Source of the DNA: Sinohyriopsis cumingii
Lineage: Eukaryota; Mollusca; Bivalvia; Unionida; Unionidae
Length of the DNA: 64,000 bases
Direction of reading: 5' to 3'
Assembly (NCBI GenBank): GCA_028554795.2
Contig: CM068839.1
Location: 45,601,440-45,665,439, forward strand
The notes beneath the pieces were generated by a model, which saw only the letters and a list, made by a program, of their open reading frames with translations, was not told the DNA's origin and ran no database searches. How positions within the stretch are numbered: position 1 is the first letter of the stretch; the number at the start of each line of letters is the position of its first letter. Positions 48,510-60,859 of the stretch are shown here, piece by piece. The position numbers and the translations under genes were made by a program.

Positions 48510-49140
48510 ACATGGAACACTACAACTATCTTGGCGCCCATTTGACGACCAAGATGTTAACTCCGGTTCCACGCGCTCTAGTAAATGGCCAGAGAAGCAC
48601 CCACGCATGGTCCGCTTCTCTCAGTCTGCTGAAGGATCCCCACACATCACAGACCCGTTGGTCGCTAAGACCTGGTCCCTCGCACCGAGAAAACCAGTCC
48701 CCTCTTCCGATCCAACGTCACCAAACACAGCGCATACGTCACAGTAACCCCCACAGAGTTCTGTGACTCCACATCAAACGATGTACAAGGCATGGCAGGC
48801 ATATATAAAGCAGCTCTACAGCTGGTGACTCCACATCAAACGATGTACACGGCATGGCATTTAGGCAGCTCTACAGCTGGAGATTTGCTCCTGTAAAGGG
48901 GTAAGCGTCCTGACAAGACTTGGCGTAATGTGATTTGTTTATCGAGAATTTGCTCTATAAGTACACTAGCTGTGACAGATATGCGCAGCTAGGTACTTAG
49001 TTTCCCCCGCTGCAAGCAATTTGTTCATGAAGCATGGTCTGAGTTCCGCTCAGGATTTCGAAATAACTAAGCCGAATAAAGTATACAACCCTCGGGTGAC
49101 GCCTTACGCGGCAACGAAACCCAAGTACATTTTTGACAAC
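48510..49140. mobile_element. GC-richer island, possible retroelement/LTR remnant
   Basis: Base composition changes abruptly between AT-rich flanks. An 84-codon plus-strand frame (48512-48766) is followed by two copies of a stretch starting gactccacatcaaacgatgt. Then come a TATA-like tatataaag at about 48802 and, further on, gaataaag at 49075 followed by about 65 bp to the edge. This promoter plus polyadenylation layout suits an LTR, but no ends or target duplication could be defined. Confidence 0.3.
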
Positions 49141-49628
49141 ATATACATATTGATATAACTCCTACACAATTCTGTGACATTTTCCTTGTTTTCTATTTCA
49201 ACTGTATATGACCCATTTTATTTCCAGACTTTAAAAGAAGAATATGAGAATAATGTACTTCAGCACTCGGGATTGTGCACATGAATGCTCGTTGCAAGAA
49301 AATGTAAACTTAAATTCATGATCATCCAGTTCTGTACTTAATATGCCTCACACAATATTTTTAGTTTGGTGGGCGCGATATATTGCTGCCTAAAGAACGG
49401 CTTTGTGTAGCATCTTCCCATGCAAGTCGACCAATGGGATATCAATTTTAATACATGAATATTTAAAAAATTACAAATTAAGTAAAAATGACAAGGTTTT
49501 GTGTCTGAGCTGTATTCCTGGCATTATAATGGACATTTATCCACTTCATGTATACTCAACATGCTTGTGAGAAGGGACTGCAAGTTTTGATGGTGGAACT
49601 CTTATGTTCACCGAAATTCTAGTGAGAC
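49141..49628. other. Unique AT-rich sequence, nothing recognised
   Basis: No motif seen. Confidence 0.5.
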
Positions 49629-49651
49629 CTCTCTATCTCTCTCTCTGTCTA

Positions 49652-49711
<60 letters not shown>
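49629..49711. repeat. Compound (CT)n(CA)n microsatellite
   Basis: An imperfect CT run passes into about 18 CA dinucleotides. Confidence 0.95.
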
Positions 49712-49930
49712 CATAGGCACTGTAGAAACTATAATGTGGGACCCTTTAACATCTAGTAAGGAAAATATAAAATTAACGGAGTCATAGGAATTCCATAAAA
49801 TATAAATTGATTGGAAGAACTGATTAAAATCTGAATGAAGGCTTGTTTGACCCAAGATAAAGGCTTGCATCTTCCTACCTTCAATGAGAAAGAGAAATAC
49901 TGCATCTAAACTTCTGTGACAGTATCTAAA

Positions 49931-50118
49931 TTTTATATTTGTGGTAATATTACATTCAGACAGTACCTTTTATATTTGTGGTAATATTACATTCAGACAG
50001 TACCTTTTATATTTGTGGTAATATTACATTCAGACAGTACCTTTTATATTTGTGGTAATATTACATTCAGACAGTACCTTTTATATTTGTGGTAATATTA
50101 CATTCAGACAGTACATGC
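49931..50118. repeat. 37-bp minisatellite, 5 copies
   Basis: ttttatatttgtggtaatat plus tacattcagacagtacc. Copies are essentially identical. Confidence 0.96.
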
Positions 50119-50142
50119 ATGAATCACACATAGTCTACTTAC

Positions 50143-50230
50143 ATCTTCGACTTCTGTCTTTGTAGATGTCTCCCCTGTGACAGGCAGTTTTCTTTTATTA
50201 CTTCCCAAGACTTCTGGGTTTTGTGATCTC
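50143..50230 (-). CDS. Candidate 88-nt internal exon of an unidentified gene
   Basis: The minus strand shows a pyrimidine-rich acceptor, ttttgttttctttgtag, then 88 nt, then a perfect donor, gtaagt. One frame is open throughout (one base plus 29 codons) and reads RSQNPEVLGSNKRKLPVTGE, then TSTKTEVED. The other forward frame I checked has a stop. The exon ends in phase 0, and the coding-like segment 2.9 kb downstream could begin in phase 0 (KMIEDALND), so the two may belong to one gene. It is squeezed between a 37-bp and a 68-bp array, which would lie in introns. The product is basic and hydrophilic; the family is unknown. Confidence 0.45.
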
Positions 50231-50274
50231 CTACAAAGAAAACAAAATTGATGTTGCCTTTACCAACTCATCTG

Positions 50275-51723
50275 AAATGTGATATTAACTGAAATCTGTG
50301 ATACCAGTACCATGAAGCAACTCCATGAGTACAATGAATTTAAAATGGGATATTAAATGAAATCTGTGATACCAGTACCATGAAGCAACTCCATGAGTAC
50401 AATGAATTTAAAATGGGATATTAAATGAAATCTGTGATACCAGTACCATGAAGCAACTCCATGAGTACAATGAATTTAAAATGGGATATTAAATGAAATC
50501 TGTGATACCAGTACCATGAAGCAACTCCATGAGTACAATGAATTTAAAATGGGATATTAAATGAAATCTGTGATACCAGTACCATGAAGCAACTCCATGA
50601 GTACAATGAATTTAAAATGGGATATTAAATGAAATCTGTGATACCAGTACCATGAAGCAACTCCATGAGTACAATGAATTTAAAATGGGATATTAAATGA
50701 AATCTGTGATACCAGTACCATGAAGCAACTCCATGAGTACAATGAATTTAAAATGGGATATTAAATGAAATCTGTGATACCAGTACCATGAAGCAACTCC
50801 ATGAGTACAATGAATTTAAAATGGGATATTAAATGAAATCTGTGATACCAGTACCATGAAGCAACTCCATGAGTACAATGAATTTAAAATGGGATATTAA
50901 ATGAAATCTGTGATACCAGTACCATGAAGCAACTCCATGAGTACAATGAATTTAAAATGGGATATTAAATGAAATCTGTGATACCAGTACCATGAAGCAA
51001 CTCCATGAGTACAATGAATTTAAAATGTGATATTAACTGAAATCTGTGATACCAGTACCATGAAGCAACTCCATGAGTACAATGAATTTAAAATGGGATA
51101 TTAAATGAAATCTGTGATACCAGTACCATGAAGCAACTCCATGAGTACAATGAATTTAAAATGGGATATTAAATGAAATCTGTGATACCAGTACCATGAA
51201 GCAACTCCATGAGTACAATGAATTTAAAATGGGATATTAAATGAAATCTGTGATACCAGTACCATGAAGCAACTCCATGAGTACAATGAATTTAAAATGG
51301 GATATTAAATGAAATCTGTGATACCAGTATCATGAAGCAACTCCATGAGTACAATGAATTTAAAATGTGATATTAACTGAAATCTGTGATACCAGTACCA
51401 TGAAGCAACTCCATGAGTACAATGAATTTAAAATGGGATATTAAATGAAATCTGTGATACCAGTACCATGAAGCAACTCCATGAGTACAATGAATTTAAA
51501 ATGGGATATTAAATGAAATCTGTGATACCAGTACCATGAAGCAACTCCATGAGTACAATGAATTTAAAATGGGATATTAAATGAAATCTGTGATACCAGT
51601 ACCATGAAGCAACTCCATGAGTACAATGAATTTAAAATGGGATATTAAATGAAATCTGTGATACCAGTACCATGAAGCAACTCCATGAGTACAATGAATT
51701 TAAAATGGGATATTAAATGAAAT
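50275..51723. repeat. 68-bp minisatellite, about 21 nearly identical copies
   Basis: Unit tgaaatctgtgataccagta, ccatgaagcaactccatgag, tacaatgaatttaaaatggg, atattaaa. The period is exactly 68. A gtgatattaac variant appears at about 50280, 51028 and 51366, i.e. 11 and 5 units apart. Confidence 0.98.
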
Positions 51724-51744
51724 CGGTATCATGTATAGCATATA

Positions 51745-52905
51745 TTATGTGCATGCTGTGTTTAATAATCATATGTACATAACAGAAATTCTGTGCAGAA
51801 GCCCTGTTTCTTCTTTCATGTCAGAACAATGCAATTTTGATACAATACAAATCCATGCAATTTTGGTTCCATGGTAGTCATGAAAACAGGGGTTATTGAA
51901 AATAGGTTTTTATATCATGTCAAAAAAGAATGATACTATATGTTTATTTCTGCATGTGCTGGCAGGTATTTCTACAATTTTATTTAGGTATGTCTTCCAG
52001 TCATGCTATTAAATGTATAGACATTTATATAACTTTATTGTGGTGTCTGTCATGTTTTTCAATTTACAGATATTGAATTTACAAAATGAGGTTAAAATAT
52101 ACTTTCAGTACCATACTTGCATCCATATGAGATGATGGTCCATTTCAAGTGCCAGGCTTACATCCATTTCAAATACTGTATTTATTGTATGTTTTGGGAC
52201 TGCACAAATAATTACCTTTTTTTTAATCCGAAAACAAATTAAATTCCTTAATCTGGTGTCTGAAAACATACAAGGGGAAAATAAATTTTGCCCCCCCCCC
52301 CCCAGTAATGAGGTCACCATTAGCTCGTAGGACTAAAATCTGTAACATGAGTACATGTCCATGCTGTGTTTAATAATCCTATGTACATAACAGAAATTTT
52401 GTGCAGGGGCACAGTTTCTTCTTTCAAGTCTGAACATTGCAATTTTGATACAACACAATCCATGCAATCTGGTTTCCTGGTTGTCATGAAAACAGCGTTG
52501 ATCAAAAGTAGTTCTTTATCGCACATCAAAAAGAACGATACTATATGTTCATTTCTGCATGTGCCGGTAGATCTTTCACAGTTTTATTGTGGTATGTCTT
52601 CCTGTCATACTATTAAATTTATAGATATTTCTATAACTTTATTGTGGTACTTCTAACTGTCATATTTTTAAATTCATGGGTAAGGATTTTCTTAATGAAG
52701 TTAAAATGTACACCAAGTACATTGCTTGCATCCATCTGAGAAGACGGTCCATTTCCAGTGCTGTATTTACTCAATGTTTATGGGTGGCAAACAAAAATAA
52801 CAACAAATTAAATCCTTAATTTGGCATCTAAAAACAAGCAGTAAAAAAAAAATGTTGCTCCCCCCATAATGAGGTTGCTCTTAGCTCATATGATGATCTG
52901 CTTCC
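51745..52905. repeat. Direct duplication of about 560-610 bp
   Basis: 51745-52330 and 52350-52905 align through ctgtgtttaataatc, tatgtacataacagaaatt, caattttgatacaa, the two C-runs (52291-52304 and about 52858) and ataatgaggt. The copies are clearly diverged and contain no coding sequence. Confidence 0.88.
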
Positions 52906-53499
52906 ATGAAGTAAAAGAACTATATTTTTCTAACAGGAAATTTTTATTTAATAATGACACAGGTTTAATACTATTCTGATATATACATGCATATCGACAA
53001 CTTACATTTATTTAATAGGATTCATAACGCATCAAGTAATGTACATGTATATGAAAAATCCACAAATTCAAATGAGGTCACATGTTAGAAAAATTCATGT
53101 ATCAGTCAGATCCTCTTAGAAAATAGAAATAACACATAACAAATGTCAGGCCTCATTTTAACCTTATTCCATTGTCAGCAAACACGTCACTAAATAATTC
53201 ACTGTTATACAAGTATTCATTGTCCACAGTAACATATGGATGTATACTCTATATTTCAGACACCAAATTTTTGGGGGAATAATATTTAAATGCCTTGTAA
53301 CTTACAGACATTGCTTGACCATAAATTGTTTTCTACATATGATTTTGGACATAATCTAAGATATTTCTGCACCAGTCCATGAAAATGTGCAACTTATCCT
53401 TGTAAGCCTTTAAAGTAGATAGCCTTCTAGCTTGTGCAATTGTTTTCATAATTGAAGGGTTGATTTGTTTCTGCTACAAGGCTATGTGGACAAGCGCTA
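52906..53499. other. Unique AT-rich sequence, nothing recognised
   Basis: No motif seen. Confidence 0.5.
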
Positions 53500-54570
53500 A
53501 GCATGAAAGAGAAGATGGTCTCGGCAAAAATGGAACACGAGGGTCAGAGGCTGTCTAAGAAGATTTAGCCTGGCCAGGATCTTCATGGGTAGATCTAACA
53601 CAAAGGCCAGAGGCTGTCTAAGAAGATTTAACCTGGCCAGGATCTTCATGGGTAGATTTAACACAAGGGTCAGAGGCTGTCTAAGAAGATTTAGCCTGGC
53701 CAGGAACGTCATGGGTAGATCTATCAAACACATGGATTAGAGGCTATCTTAGAAGACTTAGCCTGACCAGGATCTTCATGGGTAGAACTAACACAAGGGC
53801 CAGAGGCTGTCTAAGAAGATTTAGCCTGGCCAGGGCCTTCATGGGTATATCTAACACAAGGGCCAGAGGCTGTCTAAGAAGATTTAGCCTGGCCAGGATC
53901 TTCATGGGTAGATCTAACACAAGGGTTAGAGGCTGTCTAAGAAGATTTAGCCTGGCCAGGAACGTCATGGGTAGATCTATCTAACACAAGGGTCAGAGGC
54001 TGTCTAAGAAGATTTAGCCTGGCCAGGAATGTCATGGGTAGATCTATCTGACACAAGGGTTAGAGGCTGTCTAAGAAGATTTAGCCTGGCCAGGAACGTC
54101 ATGGGTAGATCTATCTAACACAAGGACCAGAGGCTGTCTAAGAAGATTTAGCCTGGCCAGGAACGTCATGGGTAGATCTATCTAACACAAGGGTCAGAGG
54201 CTGTCTAAGAAGATTTAGCCTGGCCAGGAACATCATGGGTAGATCTATCTGACACAAGGGTTAGAGGCTGTCTAAGAAGATTTAGCCTGGCCAGGAATGT
54301 CATGGGTAGATCTATCTGACACAAGGGCCAGAGGCTGTCTTAGATGATTTAGTCTAGCCAGGATCTTCATGGGTAGATCTATCTAACACAAGGGTCTAAG
54401 AAGATTTAGCCTGGCCAGGAATGTCATGGGTAGATCTATCTGACACAAGGGCCAGAGGCTGTCTTAGATGACTTAGTCTGGCCAGGATCTTCATAGGTAG
54501 ATCTAACACAAGGGTCAGAGGCTGTCTAAGAAGATTTAGCCTGGCCAGGATCTTCATGGGTAGATCTATA
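53500..54570. repeat. 63-67-bp minisatellite, about 16 copies
   Basis: Unit aggctgtctaagaagattta, gcctggccaggatcttcatg, ggtagatctaacacaagggtcag. A 4-bp insertion (ctatctaaca) makes the 67-bp form. The 63-bp form is a multiple of 3, giving repetitive leucine/arginine-rich frames that I read as by-products. Confidence 0.95.
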
Positions 54571-54834
54571 GCAAGATCAAGAAGATCACTGTTCCAGGAT
54601 TACTTCTGACCGATAGATTTATGTGTATTCTTTGGAACCAAGATCATTTGAATTAACATTCTTGGAACTAGAGACTTAAAATTACAGTGAAATTTCAAAT
54701 AAGGATCTAATTCTATATTGTATTATTGTGTTCCAACAAAAGACGATCAGTACACCACCATTACATGGACCATCAACGGCACATCAAAACTTTCAGCATT
54801 GGATTTAATTTGGATTTCCACTAAAGTTATTCAG

Positions 54835-55025
54835 AACTTTAATAATCACCACTTGTTCTATTATTCTAGGATTATTTGGGATTTAATTTGCAATACCGTT
54901 AAGTTCCTTTTTTTACATTTTCACTTTGTATTTTTGGAATATAAATTATTTGTTGAATTGTATGAAGCTTGTTTGTTTCTCACTCTTTTCTATTACTTAT
55001 TTTAAGACCACAGAGTTGTAATAGA
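54835..55025. repeat. Diverged dispersed repeat, copy 2 (LTR-like)
   Basis: Partner of 37745-37930, same strand. It directly adjoins the DIRS-like relic. Confidence 0.5.
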
Positions 55026-55433
55026 GGCGTAGGCAAAGGGCCACAGACCCTCCCAACTGCGAAAGAGCCTCGATGGACCATGTCTCAAAATTCGGTACTG
55101 GGGAAACAAAGGTGGACAGTCATGATTACAATTGGTTGTAAAAGGATCAATCATCAGATGTCCCATAGCTGCATGGCAAATTTGATGAAGGACATGTGGA
55201 TGTAGGGACCATTCTGTAATGAGAATCTGTTCCCACCATGACAGAGAAGTGACCAAGGCAATGGGGTGCCAGGAATCTGTCTGATCTGGATGTCGATGTT
55301 GCATTATGCGTACTAATGATGAAATGCCCAGACCAGAATGTAGAGTTGGGGTGATCTGGCACTGCCCTCTTTGAGTAGGTGCGTCACCACCACCGAGTTG
55401 TATGTTGAGTACCAGGGGTGTAATGATACACAT
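55002..55433 (-). pseudogene. DIRS-like retroelement relic (RNase H region)
   Basis: A 143-codon frame. Residues 73-79 read TEWSLHP, 94-100 MIDPFTT and 126-136 SWEGLWPFAYA. The order and spacing recall the RNase H end of DIRS-type pol, where an EWSL box is followed by a wG.p.vDlFA box and then a tryptophan/tyrosine-rich stretch. The upstream part (residues 1-60) drifts out of any pattern, and a neighbouring frame is open in parallel, which suggests a shift. No tyrosine recombinase or termini were found. Assignment is by motif memory and moderately secure. Confidence 0.5.
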
Positions 55434-55797
55434 GTGCCATGTATAGATATGATGTACAATATGATATGATACATTATCAATACACGTATCAACTAAATGG
55501 TCTTTCCATCTTTGGAAGGTCTGTCAGTGGTACATGTAGGTGATGCTCTTTTATGTGTGCTGACACACTGGCTTTATTTCCAATATGCAGATTACATACA
55601 GACATAGACTTCCATGATAAGATTTAGAAACACACTTTCAAACAGACTACCTGTTAATTGTCAACCTTTTAAACCATTTCAGGCTTCCCAACTTGATCAC
55701 CTCCATAACTCATCTTAAACACAACACCCATTGTTTAGAACTACGTGAATGCTTTAAAACGATCTTACCACTTTCATGTTTCACTTAAACTTGGAAG
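55434..55797. other. Unique sequence, nothing recognised
   Basis: Includes short atatgat repeats near 55450-55480. Confidence 0.5.
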
Positions 55798-55955
55798 ACA
55801 TTATGGTGTTATCTTCAAAACTGAATAAATTGTGTAAATTCTTTGGAAGACATTATGGTGTTATCTTCATAACTGAATAAATTGTGTAAATTCCTTGGAA
55901 GACATAATGGTGTTATCTTCAAAACTGAATAAATTGTGTAAATTTCTTGTGCACA
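55798..55955. repeat. 52-bp tandem repeat, 3 copies
   Basis: cattatggtgttatcttcaa, aactgaataaattgtgtaaa, ttctttggaaga. Confidence 0.93.
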
Positions 55956-58197
55956 AAATAAAATCTCATCTAGAACACATCCAGGGGTGGGGATGAATAC
56001 CAACAGAATCCATAACATTGTACTTCTTACACATGCAAAACATCTGCTGTGACCACAGGCACTTGCTTGTGTTACTAAAGAAGGAAAACTGTTTACAACA
56101 CTAACTCAACTACCACAAAAAATAATTTCAAATTTATGAAGGTGACAAACTCATGTAGTTTTTAATCTGACCCCTCACCAATTGTGTACTAATTTTATTT
56201 ATCCTGTCGGCACTTTCAGTCACTGATTGAACATCTCAATACAAACATAGTTATTCGGAATTTTCTTGCCATGTATGACTTAAGTCTTGACAGATCATGT
56301 AATAACTACTTATGCACAAGGTTGCTCTGTTGCTTTACCAACAGTCACTGTGTAACATGCTACATTAAGTTCTGATTGGTTTTTGTTATTTTACATGAAC
56401 TTGAACAAAAAATAACTATCAATCAGAATTCAGTGTAACATATTTCATTGTGTGACACACCAGAAATGTAGCCATCAAACTAAGACCCAAGCAGACAAGA
56501 TACAAATCAACAGAGTAACTTTGCATGAAATTGGTTCTTAAATGATTAGTGAAGCACTTTATTATGCATTGGGAACACCTGTAGAATGTTTTCTTTATGC
56601 AGTTGGGTCAAGATAATTAGCATGGAAGGGAGATATTATGAACCACACAGTCTTGTGTTTATTTGTAGTAGGCAGACAGGTATTGTCAATAGTTTTTTTT
56701 ACTTACAAAAATGAGTGCTTGTGCCTGAGACATATGTTTTTGATGAATTCTCAACTTAAAGAAAATATAGGTAAACATCTAAAAACTATTCATTACTCCT
56801 GAACACTAAATTAACAACTTGCATTGTGTAAGTATCATTTTGTATCAAGTATCCACCTCTTGTATCCATGACAAAAATATCAACGAATCGTTGCACCCCT
56901 GATGAACACCATATTTGTTCTGAAGCTCAGATTTCCAGTCTTTTGCTATTATTCCAATAATTTCCCTATATTGAAGGTCATGTCAATAAGACTTGTGCCA
57001 AAATCATATTGAATCATGCCAGATTAGATAGACCTAGTCAAAGGATTTCCAACTGGTAATAATTTAATATTGAATTGATGAAATTTGTTGGACAATTTGG
57101 CATTTTCTCGCCAATGCATGCAATAGCTGAACATTATTATAGGATAACCCATTGGAGATTATGTTTATTCACACAGCTTTTATTTCAATGTAAATATATT
57201 TGAGAGAAAAAAAAGAAGAAAAAAATTTCATTCTGACTCTGAACTTTTTATTATTGCCTGTAAGACAAGAGTCAAATTAAAAATGCCAATTTCAATAAGT
57301 ATATTTTTTTAATTTATGAATTATAATTCAAAGAGCAGCTGTCCTTTCAAATAAATAGAACATCTAACAGAAAAAACATCATTTTCAACACAGGATATCC
57401 TATTCAAATTTGATGTGATGTCACATAGCTTAACTCCAGTGAGGATAGATGAGCCATAAACATTGATGAGAATATTTTCGATATTAAACGTGTGCCAGTT
57501 TCACCATTGCATTTCAGTTGTGGGATATTCATGTCAAGGGATGATTACTGGTTGCAGAAATTCCAGATTTACCATAATGTATTTCAGATCGGATATTTGC
57601 ATTATCTGATTTCTAACAGTAAATTAGTAGTCATCGACACATTTTTATTTAGAATCGGAATTGTAACATTAAACATCTGTGTAAAAATGCTATAGTTGGA
57701 TAACTTTCTGTCAATTGGGTAGCCGGTTAATATAAACATTCTTCTTTGAACAGAGGCGAGTTTATTTACTCCTATACGTTAAGATTACACCACGTTTGTC
57801 ACAGGGTTCAGTCCATCTTACAGTTATACAGCCCACCCTTCCCCCGCTGGCTATCCATTAAACAATACCTTTACTTTTATTTGTTGTTGTTTTTGTTACT
57901 TTTGGTTGAATGCCATTTTTTAGCAAATTATAGATATTGCATGGCTCTCAAAGAACTTTGGGGAAGCAATCTGAACAACGGTCGCAAAATGTTGAACTTA
58001 ATAGTTTAAATAAAGAGTTCCAGAAATAAAGAGTTCCTTACCCCGCATAAAGAAAATTCCCAGTAAAGAGCATACTGCAAAAGATTTTCATGGGTTTATT
58101 TGGACCAAACATTATCACATAATGTGATATGTTAACACATCATACATCATTTAACTGCACACACTATATTTAAAGTGTACTGAGTTCGTGATAATTA
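55956..58197. other. Unique AT-rich sequence, no gene recognised
   Basis: About 2.2 kb. The longest frames (57492-57695 and 57746-58009, plus) have no recognised motif; the second has a hydrophobic stretch near LLLFLLLLVECHF encoded by a T-rich run. Confidence 0.45.
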
Positions 58198-58497
58198 TAG
58201 GAGTTATTGGCCAAATGGTTAGAGCTTCCGATGCAGGTCTGAACCCCGACCAAGTCATACCAAAGACATAAAAATGGTATTATCAGCTGCCTCACTCGAT
58301 CCTCAGTATTAAGAGGTTAGTGCAAGGCTGGTCGGCCCGGTGTCAGGATAATGTGACTGGGTGGGACAGGATGCTACATGTCTGCGAGATTATGCCCCAG
58401 TGCTAGACATCACCATAAATTGTAACGCTGCAGACATCATAGCTATATGACTGAACATCTTTTAAATCAATGTTAAAAATCCAAATCACACACACAC
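58198..58497 (+). repeat. tRNA-derived SINE, family A, second copy
   Basis: Box A region tggccaaatggttagagc at 58208-58225 and a degenerate box B, ggtctgaacccc, near 58237-58248. It has the same body as 26951-27283 (agtcataccaaagacataaa; ataatgtgactgggtgggac) and a short CA tail at about 58487-58497. Confidence 0.83.
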
Positions 58498-59999
58498 CTA
58501 AGTCTAGTCCCAAGGGTAGTGTCATAACAGATGTTTTGCATTTTTGGGTTTAAAGCCATTTTTTTTCCACATTTTCTATTTTATTTTAATACATCATGGC
58601 CTTCTATCGCCCATAATTGTAAAAGCCATTTTCGTATCTGAAACACATGGATTGTAATCACTGAAAGTGAAAGTTATCCATATGCAACCAAACATTGAGA
58701 GCACCATCATATGTGTCAGCGACCTATGTCAGAAACTGCCAAAACCACCATTTCCATTTCATCTGTGGCAAACATCTTTGAAATTGTTTTAGGTATCAAC
58801 ATATTTTATATGGTAAGGAAACAACTTGATTTTATTTTCCTTGTCTGTGCTCGGAATAAACCAGCTACCACACGATTCCTTATTTGTGCTCAGAGTAGTC
58901 ATAGATTTTTCATTTCTACACACATAGTCTCGACCTCAGCCATGCTAAATATTTTAATCTCAACAGACAACAGAATAAATTACTAATCGTATAGAGACTA
59001 TTTTGTGCCGCTGATAGCATTCTGAATAAACATGTATTCATGAATGTAATCATATTGAGATTATTTCGCTAGCACCAGCAGAGGCTCCATATTCAAACTG
59101 CCAACACTTATTCCAATTGGTTAACCTCTGAGGGTTGTTGTTTCTGTGATTCCGACCACAAGGCCAACAGTTGTTGCCAAGGCAAGACCACAAATAACAT
59201 CTACGACCAAACGTGTTTGTATTTCACTATCAATGCAATTTTCTTGGTGATTTCATTTGCAGTTGCTATTCCGATTCAATTACCTTTTTTACCGTGATAA
59301 AATTGGGACTCTATAATAGTTCTTCTACTGATAAAATTACTGTGTAGTACAACTGCTTAACAGGCTGACCTTGATTAGTTGTGATAAGAACATGAACTTA
59401 GAACAAATGACCTCTTTTCCTGATACAACTGTCTCACAATCAAAAAAAATATCTCCTGTGCAATATATAAATCTCTGGTAACAGTGTGTTCTGGGGGTCT
59501 ATCCACCTTTCCATTTAAATCATACCGATTACACCACTAAATGCTCTTTTAGTTTCTGTGGTTTCAACACTCTATGTTGGTAATTTAAGTAATAGAAAGA
59601 AACAAAACCATCAAAGTTTTTAAAACTTACAAAATAATTTAATTTCCTAATCCCAAAATGTTGCTTTAGTCCAGACCATTGCATGAGCACTTTGTAATTC
59701 CAATAGTTTAAATAAATATTTCCCTTGAAACACAATAAAAAAACACAATGTTAAATACATATCCAAACTGAACGTAAAATAAGTACAAAAATTGGAGCCA
59801 GAAATCAGAATCAGGAATGAAAGTAACTGCACATTTTCCACACACACATATTATATATATGTATGTATGGATGGATGTATGTTTGTATCTTTTCCAGATG
59901 AAAAGCAAGGAATTCAAGATAACTGCTTGGTGTTGAAATCATCTTGGATATTGTTCAGAAATAATATTCTAAGATAAGCTGCTCTGGCTCACATACTGA
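58498..59999. other. Unique AT-rich sequence with one weak exon-like stretch
   Basis: On the minus strand around 59125-59255 a 43-codon open stretch encodes a hydrophobic run, VDVICGLALATTVGLVVGI, that could be a membrane helix and ends TLRG then stop. The splice signals are unconvincing. Otherwise only short AT-rich frames and ATGT-type runs near 59866. Confidence 0.3.
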
Positions 60000-60470
60000 C
60001 AACAAAATCTTTATCGCTGCAATTACTGCCATACTGGATATCAGATTGGCACTATATTGAATTAGTACCAACTAGACATGAAATCTTTTGATCAAAGCAC
60101 GCCATTGATACCATCTAGGAAACATAGAACCAAGACTTTTAATAAGGTCATTATGGTGGCCATATTGGCACCATGTTCATGTCTTTCAGTAGAAACGCAA
60201 TGCAGATATCACTATTCATTCTGAAAAGCTGTAGAAAGAGTTTCATAATGTAAATGGGCCTCTGGATGTCTGAGGAGCGTCCCTGTTATTTATGACCAAT
60301 TCGAGAAGTTGTCTAGTAATATTCCCATGCTTACAGAGCCATCCATTTGGGAAAAGTAGCAATAAGATTTTCAACATGGCTGCTGCATTGGCCATATTGG
60401 ATGTGTGGCTGGAACCATTTTAATGTCTGGGTCAAAACTAGACACCATAAGTCATCAAATGAACATCCAT
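60000..60470. repeat. Degenerate repeat family of about 140-bp unit, block 2
   Basis: gccatactggatatcagatt, tagtaccaactagacat, tggccatattgg and atatcactattcattc match block 1 at 41235-42330, same orientation. About three units. Confidence 0.68.
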
Positions 60471-60859
60471 TGCAGTCAGAAGGAAAACAATATTTTAATG
60501 ATCAAATGTATATAAAGATCGATGATGTGTATGGAGATCTGAGGTACTGGCAAAGTATGAAAATATAGGTATTGACCCTCACTGGACTCCAAGGTCAATT
60601 AAGTCTGGTTTTCAAACTCCTTCACAAAAGTGTAGACATAATGGTTTCATATCTGCACAGTTTTCACAAAATGTTAACCAACTTTCACAGTAATTTATCA
60701 GAAACTGCATGACTAGTTGATGCACAAAACTATGTCAAGGTAAGAAACAAGGGCAATAATTTTGTTAAAAATTGTACAAGGACATTCATTTGATGACAAT
60801 CAGGTACATCTTCAAATGTTTCATAGTGATGAAGTGAAAACTCTGACGGCTGTTGCATT

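Noticed and set aside
53497-53968. Leucine-rich minus-strand frames as a leucine-rich repeat protein
   Set aside because: They follow the 63-bp satellite unit and do not show the LRR consensus.
59120-59260. Transmembrane exon on the minus strand
   Set aside because: A hydrophobic stretch is readable, but the acceptor and donor are unconvincing and there is no neighbouring exon. Kept only as a remark.
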